Origin: JBAYFX01 sp041666965 | GTDB lineage: Bacteria; Patescibacteriota; Microgenomatia; UBA12405 | DNA length: 10,062 nt | Direction: 5' to 3' | Assembly: GCA_041666965.1 (NCBI GenBank) | Contig: JBAYFX010000032.1 | Span: 1-10,062, forward strand | Shown here: positions 5,645 through 10,062 of the stretch, piece by piece | Layout of the letters: each line of letters begins with the position of its first letter | Numbering within the stretch: the stretch's first letter is position 1 | The notes under the pieces: model-generated | Databases searched by the model: none | What the model was told of the DNA's origin: nothing | What the model saw: the letters and a program-made list of their open reading frames with translations, nothing else | Translations under genes and position numbers: made by a program

Positions 5645-6589
5645 CTAAAACAGGGAAGTTTGGCGGGAGTCGGGGGTGGGTTTTTTGGGAGCGAGCGGAA
5701 GAGAGTAAACCTTAGAGAGACGGGAGGCGAGGGATTTGAAATTAAACTGGTTAAAGAGAGCCAGTAATCCAGGGATACGGGTTTGGTTCCACTTAAGCGA
5801 CGAGAGGCGGTAAGTAAGAGGAATATTGTCAATCAACAGGGCTAATTTTTGGGACAAATAGGCGTCCTCACGGCAAGGCTCAAGCTTGGAGCGGACGGAG
5901 GGACCAATATCATCTAGGTGAGCGTAAACACCGTCCAAAGTTTCGTATTTATTCAACAAATCGGTAGCAGTTTTGGGGCCAATTCCAGCCACACCAGGGT
6001 AATTATCAGACATATCTCCCATTAGAGCCTTAAGATCGACCACTTGAGTTGGCAGAACACCTAACTTTTCCTTAACTTCTTCAATTCCATAAACCTTGGT
6101 TTCAGCCAGACCCCGAATTGGGACATAAAGCTCAATGCGAGGCTCGACTAGCTGCATAATGTCCTTGTCGCCAGTAATAATGGTGACTTTATCAATGACA
6201 GGTTTACTTGACTTTAACCACTTCCGACGCAGGCTGCGGCGGGCAATGGTAGCCAACAAATCATCAGCCTCAAACCCACCCATGGCAAAATGGGGAATAT
6301 TGGCGGTAACGAGCGTTTCGGGAAGCAGGGGTAACTGGCGGATTAGATCCTGATCGGGAATTTTGCGCTTGGCCCGGTAGCCTAAAAATTCAGTGGAGCG
6401 GAACGTGGGGCCGGGAGAATCGAGACAGACTGCCAAGTAAGTTGGTTTGAGATCGGCAATGGCGGTTAGGAGCATGGAGTAAAAGCCATAAATAGCATTG
6501 ACCGGAGTGCCGGAGTGGCTAAGGGGCGGAATGGAGTGGTAAGCCCGATGTAAAATGGCATGGGCATCAATTAAAAGTAAACGGCGCAT
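5645..6589 (-). CDS. Stand-alone 5'-3' exonuclease (DNA polymerase I N-terminal/FEN domain)
   Basis: 314 aa, the length of a single 5'-nuclease domain without the polymerase part. The family removes RNA primers and 5' flaps during lagging-strand replication and repair, using two metal ions. The metal-ligand motifs are intact: Asp8 (LLIDAHAILHRAYH), Asp57 followed by GPTFR, Glu107/Asp109/Asp110 (FEADD), Asp141/Asp143 (GDKD) and Asp192/Asp195 (GDMSDN). The helix-hairpin DNA-binding motif GIGPKTA is at 202-208. The last five residues, QTSLF (310-314), follow a Pro/Lys-rich flexible tail and match the sliding-clamp-binding consensus. The start is 5 nt behind a TAAAAT box. It may supply primer-removal activity for a polymerase encoded elsewhere. 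It shares its strand with the kinase-like gene upstream but has its own promoter. Confidence 0.95.
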   Translation of the reverse strand: MRRLLLIDAHAILHRAYHSIPPLSHSGTPVNAIYGFYSMLLTAIADLKPTYLAVCLDSPGPTFRSTEFLGYRAKRKIPDQDLIRQLPLLPETLVTANIPHFAMGGFEADDLLATIARRSLRRKWLKSSKPVIDKVTIITGDKDIMQLVEPRIELYVPIRGLAETKVYGIEEVKEKLGVLPTQVVDLKALMGDMSDNYPGVAGIGPKTATDLLNKYETLDGVYAHLDDIGPSVRSKLEPCREDAYLSQKLALLIDNIPLTYRLSSLKWNQTRIPGLLALFNQFNFKSLASRLSKVYSLPLAPKKPTPDSRQTSLF

Positions 6590-6594
6590 GGAGT

Positions 6595-6600
6595 ATTTTA
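6595..6600 (-). promoter_or_regulatory. -10 box (TAAAAT) for the exonuclease
   Basis: TAAAAT on the minus strand ends 5 nt before ATG 6589 with spacer ACTCC. It lies in the 44-bp gap after the kinase-like gene, so the exonuclease can be transcribed independently. Confidence 0.55.
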
Positions 6601-6633
6601 ACGCGTTGAGACTTGGGTGCGTTAGGGCATTGG

Positions 6634-7641
6634 TTAGGAAAGAAGGGAGGAGACTTGGGAGCGAATAAGAGGTCGGATTTTAAGAATATCGGACTCTTGG
6701 GGTATCATGAGCATGTCCAAACCCAACTGGGCTACCGAACGCTCTAAGAGTGCAAAGTGGTAATCCTCAACCCTTCCCAACTCTTTGGCTACTTTCAGCA
6801 TTTCCGATTGCCACAAAGAATGCTGCCGGGTAATTTCAGAAATGGAGAAATGGGCGATAGTGAGAAGATACCAACTGTAGGCGAACGTCAAGTCAAAGAG
6901 AGGCTGGGTATATTGCCAAAACAGATTACTAAAAATAACTACTTTAGCGTGAGTATCAGTTTTAAAATCGTTGACGGAAAGATGGCGTTGCTGAAACTCG
7001 GAAGGAGTGCGCGAATAACGGGCAAGCAAAATGGTTGAGGCGCGACGGATTAGATTTAGATCCGAGACTTCAACAAGCCCGCGGCGGGAGTGAGCCTGAA
7101 GCATTTGGTCCCACTGTGTGTGGCGCTGGGTGAAACTATCAGAAGAAGCCGGGGAAAGCCAAGGGCGGGTTAGGCAATTTTTCTTATAGTCACGATAAAG
7201 TTCAAAAAAACGAGAAACTGAAGAGGGAGAGGCTAACTCCCCTTCTTTGACAATAAAGTCACCTTCCACACTTTCCATAAAAATAAGTTCGTAAGCCCGT
7301 GAATGGTTCCAGGGAGTGTGAAAATAAACTTGAGGGGGACGAATGAGGGAGCTGCGGTTTTGGGCGGCAAAAGATTTAATCATTTTGACTTCGGAAATAA
7401 GAGGTTTAACCCCTTGGACTTTTACCACAGCAGGACGGTCCCTAAACCGGCCTTTAACATGGAAAGCGCCGACACCCCCATGAGCGTAAGGGCTGCGAAA
7501 AATAATGTCTTGACCAACAAAACCCATCGTGGCGAGCTGACCTAAAATCTCAAATTCGCGGGGACGCAAGTCAATGGCTAAAAAGTAATCTGCTGACGTA
7601 TTGATGGCAGATGTTTTAGTTTCCGGCCGTTTTTTGGGCAT
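6634..7641 (-). CDS. Kinase/phosphotransferase-fold protein with degenerate catalytic motifs
   Basis: 335 aa. The N-lobe resembles the aminoglycoside phosphotransferase / protein-kinase-like fold: a glycine-rich loop GGVGAF (55-60), a strand with a candidate ATP-binding lysine (AVVKVQ, Lys74), a helix with a candidate pairing glutamate (ISEVKMI, Glu84), and a hinge-like ELIFMESVEGDF (118-129). The C-lobe has RHLSVNDF (219-226) where HGDxxxxN is expected, and VVIFSN (234-239) where the metal-binding IDF/DFG is expected, followed by the family-like PLFDL (247-251). Both catalytic aspartates thus look replaced by serine. It may be a pseudokinase, or belong to a group using other residues. No substrate can be proposed. 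The start is 5 nt behind a TAAAAT box and diverges from the PrgI gene. The assignment is from motif layout only. Confidence 0.7.
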   Translation of the reverse strand: MPKKRPETKTSAINTSADYFLAIDLRPREFEILGQLATMGFVGQDIIFRSPYAHGGVGAFHVKGRFRDRPAVVKVQGVKPLISEVKMIKSFAAQNRSSLIRPPQVYFHTPWNHSRAYELIFMESVEGDFIVKEGELASPSSVSRFFELYRDYKKNCLTRPWLSPASSDSFTQRHTQWDQMLQAHSRRGLVEVSDLNLIRRASTILLARYSRTPSEFQQRHLSVNDFKTDTHAKVVIFSNLFWQYTQPLFDLTFAYSWYLLTIAHFSISEITRQHSLWQSEMLKVAKELGRVEDYHFALLERSVAQLGLDMLMIPQESDILKIRPLIRSQVSSLLS

Positions 7642-7646
7642 GGATA

Positions 7647-7652
7647 ATTTTA
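7647..7652 (-). promoter_or_regulatory. -10 box (TAAAAT) for the kinase-like gene
   Basis: TAAAAT ends 5 nt before ATG 7641 (spacer TATCC). It shares the 40-bp divergent region with the PrgI promoter; the two -10 boxes are 18 bp apart on opposite strands. Confidence 0.55.
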
Positions 7653-7667
7653 ACTTAGTTTCAGGAC

Positions 7668-7676
7668 TGGTAGAAT
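7668..7676 (+). promoter_or_regulatory. Extended -10 promoter (TGgTAGAAT) for the PrgI/TraC/VirB4 cluster
   Basis: TGn plus TAGAAT ends 5 nt before ATG 7682. A weak -35 candidate, TTTAAC, is at 7649-7654 with a 16-bp spacer. The transcript should be leaderless. Confidence 0.6.
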
Positions 7677-7681
7677 AATTT

Positions 7682-8611
7682 ATGGAGCAACATCCAATAC
7701 CCCAGCAAATTAGCAGCTACGAATTTAAGCTGGTTGGGGAAATGACACTAAAGCAGTTTTTGAAAGCGGCGGCGGGGGTGGTGCTGGCGGTAATTGTTAA
7801 CGCCTCGGGACTGGTGTTTTTTGTGAAATACCCACTAATGTTTGTTTTTGGAGCCGGAGGGTTGGCACTGGCTTTTGTGCCATTTGAAGACAGGCCACTG
7901 GAGACTTGGGTGATGGCGTTTATAAAATGTATTTATAACCCAACCATTTTTGTTTACAAAAAAGAGCCTAAAACCAACTGGTTAAACATTGACTACCAAA
8001 AAGTGAAGGAGTTGGAGGAAGAGGAGGCGGAAGAATTAAAGATAGTTCCCACCAAAGATAAATCAAAAATTGATGAGTTTTTAGCATCCCTTAGCAACAA
8101 AACCTTAACTCCACCAACCGAAGATGAAGAAAACTTGGAGTTGGAGTTGGAAAAGATAGCCAAGAACATGGAACCACCAAAACCTGAAGAAAAGCCAATT
8201 GAAGTTAAACCACCAGAGGAGCCTAAAACGGAAACGGTGGAAACCAAAGACTGGCAGGAAATTAAAAATAATCTGGGGCTTAAAAATGAGGCGGCAAGAG
8301 CCACAGTTAAGGCTAATTTTGGAAGCATTCCCATGCCTGACATTCCGGAAGTACCCAACCTGCTGGTAGGAATGGTTACCGATAGTTTCGGTAAAATTGT
8401 GGAGGGGGCAATTGTGGAAGTTCAAGACTCTACCGGAACTCCAGTAAGAGTACTCAAAACCAACCCACTAGGACAGTTTAGGACATCAACTCAGCTTAGT
8501 AACGGGAAATATGTAATATTGACTGAGAAAGAAGGGCATAAATTCGAAAAGGTGGGATTTGACCTCATGGGCAAAATTGTTGAGCCGGTACGAATCCAGG
8601 CGTTGGCTTAA
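7682..8611 (+). CDS. PrgI-family T4SS membrane protein fused to a C-terminal beta-sandwich domain
   Basis: 309 aa. The first 95 residues match the PrgI family layout: a polar N-terminus (QQISSYEFKLVGEMTLKQF), two hydrophobic helices at about 28-48 and 51-67, then RPLETWVMAFIKCIYNP and a strand ending FVYKKEP. PrgI-type proteins are inner-membrane parts of Gram-positive-type conjugation/T4SS machines, related to VirB3/TcpE and encoded before the VirB4 ATPase, as here. After an acidic helix (104-122) and a long Pro/Glu/Lys linker (141-190) comes a second domain at about 226-309. Its pattern (LLVGMVTDSFGKIVEGAIVEV, TNPLGQFRTSTQLSNGKYVI) is that of a carboxypeptidase-regulatory/Cna-B-like beta-sandwich. 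Usual PrgI proteins are short, near 100 residues, so the addition is notable. Confidence 0.85.
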   Translation: MEQHPIPQQISSYEFKLVGEMTLKQFLKAAAGVVLAVIVNASGLVFFVKYPLMFVFGAGGLALAFVPFEDRPLETWVMAFIKCIYNPTIFVYKKEPKTNWLNIDYQKVKELEEEEAEELKIVPTKDKSKIDEFLASLSNKTLTPPTEDEENLELELEKIAKNMEPPKPEEKPIEVKPPEEPKTETVETKDWQEIKNNLGLKNEAARATVKANFGSIPMPDIPEVPNLLVGMVTDSFGKIVEGAIVEVQDSTGTPVRVLKTNPLGQFRTSTQLSNGKYVILTEKEGHKFEKVGFDLMGKIVEPVRIQALA

Positions 8612-8631
8612 GGACAAATATTGGCTATGAT
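8603..8631 (+). promoter_or_regulatory. Promoter for the TraC-like gene (TTGGCT-17-TATGAT)
   Basis: The -35 candidate TTGGCT (8603-8608) overlaps the last codons of the PrgI gene. A 17-bp spacer leads to TATGAT (8626-8631), which ends 6 nt before ATG 8638. This is the only promoter here with a reasonable -35 at consensus spacing. TraC and VirB4 could therefore be transcribed with or without PrgI. Confidence 0.5.
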
Positions 8632-8637
8632 AATAGT

Positions 8638-9348
8638 ATGGCTGCCGATCCACTTAAAGTTGCGATTAGAGGAAGTACCCAAGATCACCTGTTGATTGAA
8701 GACGTGGTGGAAGATGTGGTGCTTTTAAAAGACGGGTCGTGTGCGACCGTGATGCAGGTGTCGAGCGTGAACTTTGATTTACTCTCGGAGAGGGAGCAGC
8801 AGGCACTGGTGTTTGCCTACGGGGGAATATTAAACTCACTTAACTTTCCGATTGAAATAGTGATTTACAGCAACACCAAAGACGTGAGCACTTATCTGTC
8901 CAACCTCAAAGTGGCGGAAGAGAAACAAACCAACCGATTGCTTAAAGACAGGATTGGGTCATACCGGAAATTTATTGAGGAGACAGTAAAAAAGAACGAT
9001 GTGTTGTCTAAATCATTTTATGTAATTGTGCCGTTTTCGATATTGGAGCTGGGACTGAAAGGGGCTCCAAGCTCGATTGCTGGCGGGTTTCAGTTACCAT
9101 TTGGACCCAAAAAGAAAGCCGGACTACCATTTGATAAAAATTATATTATTGAGAAGGCTGGGGCTAACCTGAAGCCTAAAAAGGACCACATAATGCGCTT
9201 GTTTGCCCGCTTGGGGTTAGAAATTAAATCTCTTAACACCAAAGAGTTAATTGAGCTGTTTTATAAGATTTACAACGAAGAAACAGCCGGAAACCAGAAG
9301 ATTCAAACTATTAATTATGAGGCTCCGGTAGTGACGGGGAAAATCTAA
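8638..9348 (+). CDS. TraC-like T4SS protein (VirB4-associated domain)
   Basis: 236 aa. The sequence resembles the TraC-like proteins found between PrgI and VirB4 in Patescibacteria and Gram-positive-type T4SS loci. It has an N-terminal strand-rich part (HLLIEDVVEDVVLLKDGSC, then ATVMQVSSVNFDLLSE), a central helix and strand (LVFAYGGILNSLNFPIEIVI at about 58-77), a charged helical region with FYVIVPFS (128-134 region), and a C-terminal helix pair (IMRLFARLGLEIKSLNTKEL, ELFYKIYNEE). This is the pattern of the N-terminal region of VirB4/TraC ATPases, without Walker motifs. It has no membrane helix. It lies 26 bp after PrgI with its own -10, and 2 nt before the VirB4 gene, so co-translation with VirB4 is likely. 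It probably forms part of the ATPase assembly at the inner membrane. I infer this from family and context. Confidence 0.8.
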   Translation: MAADPLKVAIRGSTQDHLLIEDVVEDVVLLKDGSCATVMQVSSVNFDLLSEREQQALVFAYGGILNSLNFPIEIVIYSNTKDVSTYLSNLKVAEEKQTNRLLKDRIGSYRKFIEETVKKNDVLSKSFYVIVPFSILELGLKGAPSSIAGGFQLPFGPKKKAGLPFDKNYIIEKAGANLKPKKDHIMRLFARLGLEIKSLNTKELIELFYKIYNEETAGNQKIQTINYEAPVVTGKI

Positions 9349-9350
9349 AC

Positions 9351-10062
9351 ATGTTTAATTTATTTAAGAAAAAAACCCCACCTGAGGAAGTGAAGCCGGT
9401 AGAGACGACAGCTAACTCCCGACCGGAGACGGTGGGAGAAAAGCCGTTTACTGAAGGATTGGTATCAACTAAGGATATTATTGCTCCAAGTGCGGTGGAG
9501 GTGGACTTTAATGAAATTAGGATTAACAACAAGTACTACCGGACTATGTTTGTGGCCAAATATCCAAGATTTGTGGGGATGAACTGGCTGTCCTCACTGA
9601 TTAACTTTGACGCCTCCCTAACCATTGCCATGTACGTATACCCCACCGACGGGAAGCAGATTTTGGACGACTTAAGACGAAAAATTGCTGAAATGGAGGC
9701 AGAAATAAGCACCGATATTCAACGAGGGAGAGTGGTAAACCCGACAACTCAAGCCAAACTTGAGGACGCTTTAACACTTCAAGCAGACCTGGCTAAGGGT
9801 GAGGAAAGATTTTACCAATTTGGGCTATACATTACCGTTTCGGCGGAGACCAAAGAAGAGCTGAACCGGATATCGAAAAATCTCGAAGCGGCGCTGGGCG
9901 CTTTGATGATTAACAGCAAAAAAGCGACACTTCAAATGGAGGAAGGATTCTTGACTACCCTACCCACGGCGACGGACAAGCTAAATATAACCCGCAACAT
10001 GGACACAACCTCACTGGCAACGACATTTCCCTTCGTGTCATCAGATTTGTCGGACGACCGGG
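9351..10062 (+). CDS. VirB4/TraC-family T4SS ATPase, N-terminal part (C-terminus off the window)
   Basis: 237 complete codons are open from ATG 9351 to the right edge. After a charged, Pro/Glu-rich lead (residues 1-45), the sequence follows the VirB4-family N-terminal domain: KDIIAPSAVEVDFNEIRINN, a strand YYRTMFVAKYPRFVG, WLSSLINFDASLTIAMYV, then a long charged helix pair (ILDDLRRKIAEMEAEIS, LEDALTLQADLAKGEERFYQ). FGLYITVSAETKEELNRISK, ALGALMINSKKATLQMEEGF and FPFVSSDL follow. In this family FPF and a following strand lie just before the nucleotide-binding domain, so the Walker A and B motifs should be encoded beyond the edge. VirB4 powers pilus assembly or substrate transfer from the cytoplasmic face. 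The start is 2 nt after the TraC-like stop, with no -10 or Shine-Dalgarno, so translation is probably coupled. Confidence 0.9.
   Translation, partial: MFNLFKKKTPPEEVKPVETTANSRPETVGEKPFTEGLVSTKDIIAPSAVEVDFNEIRINNKYYRTMFVAKYPRFVGMNWLSSLINFDASLTIAMYVYPTDGKQILDDLRRKIAEMEAEISTDIQRGRVVNPTTQAKLEDALTLQADLAKGEERFYQFGLYITVSAETKEELNRISKNLEAALGALMINSKKATLQMEEGFLTTLPTATDKLNITRNMDTTSLATTFPFVSSDLSDDR

Overview
The window looks like chromosomal DNA of a Candidate Phyla Radiation (Patescibacteria) bacterium, most likely of the Microgenomates group. The evidence is a compact mosaic of short genes on both strands with almost no intergenic space, a stand-alone 5'-3' exonuclease instead of a full DNA polymerase I, a PrgI / TraC-like / VirB4 cluster of the type these genomes carry, several small orphan proteins, and no Shine-Dalgarno sequences. 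The group assignment is an inference from gene content and style. The genetic code appears standard, because every gene closes on TAA or TAG without needing TGA readthrough.

Layout. A five-helix membrane protein, probably the transmembrane half of an ABC exporter, runs off the left edge on the minus strand (1-750). An orphan gene (848-1336, +) meets a single-pass membrane protein with a Pro/Thr/Ser stalk and a four-cysteine outer domain (1317-2018, -) tail to tail. Thioredoxin reductase (2045-3004, +) diverges from that gene across a 26-bp bidirectional promoter. A minus-strand pair follows: an XRE/HigA-like regulator without a toxin partner (3021-3311) and a GT4-type glycosyltransferase (3325-4542) whose linker is encoded by an array of 8-bp repeats. 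Two plus-strand orphan loci come next (4614-4991 and 5061-5641); the second is split across two overlapping frames. The 5'-3' exonuclease (5645-6589, -) ends in a clamp-binding-like motif and sits beside a kinase-fold protein with degenerate catalytic motifs (6634-7641, -). On the right edge a plus-strand T4SS-like operon begins: a PrgI-family membrane protein fused to a C-terminal beta-sandwich domain (7682-8611), a TraC-like protein (8638-9348) and the start of a VirB4-family ATPase (9351 to the edge).

Most striking is how the genes start. Nearly every one has a -10-like hexamer (TATAAT, TAAAAT, TATGAT, TAGAAT and similar) ending only 5 to 7 nt before the start codon. Transcription should therefore begin at or next to the first codon, giving leaderless mRNAs. 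This rule also decides start sites, for example GTG 848 and ATG 3311. The only clear exception is the VirB4 gene, which follows its upstream neighbour by 2 nt and has no promoter of its own.

Functionally the window mixes redox housekeeping, DNA replication and repair, surface polysaccharide synthesis, possible export, and a secretion or DNA-transfer machine. Apart from the right-edge cluster there is little sign of multi-gene operons. No tRNA, rRNA, CRISPR array, insertion sequence or convincing rho-independent terminator was seen.
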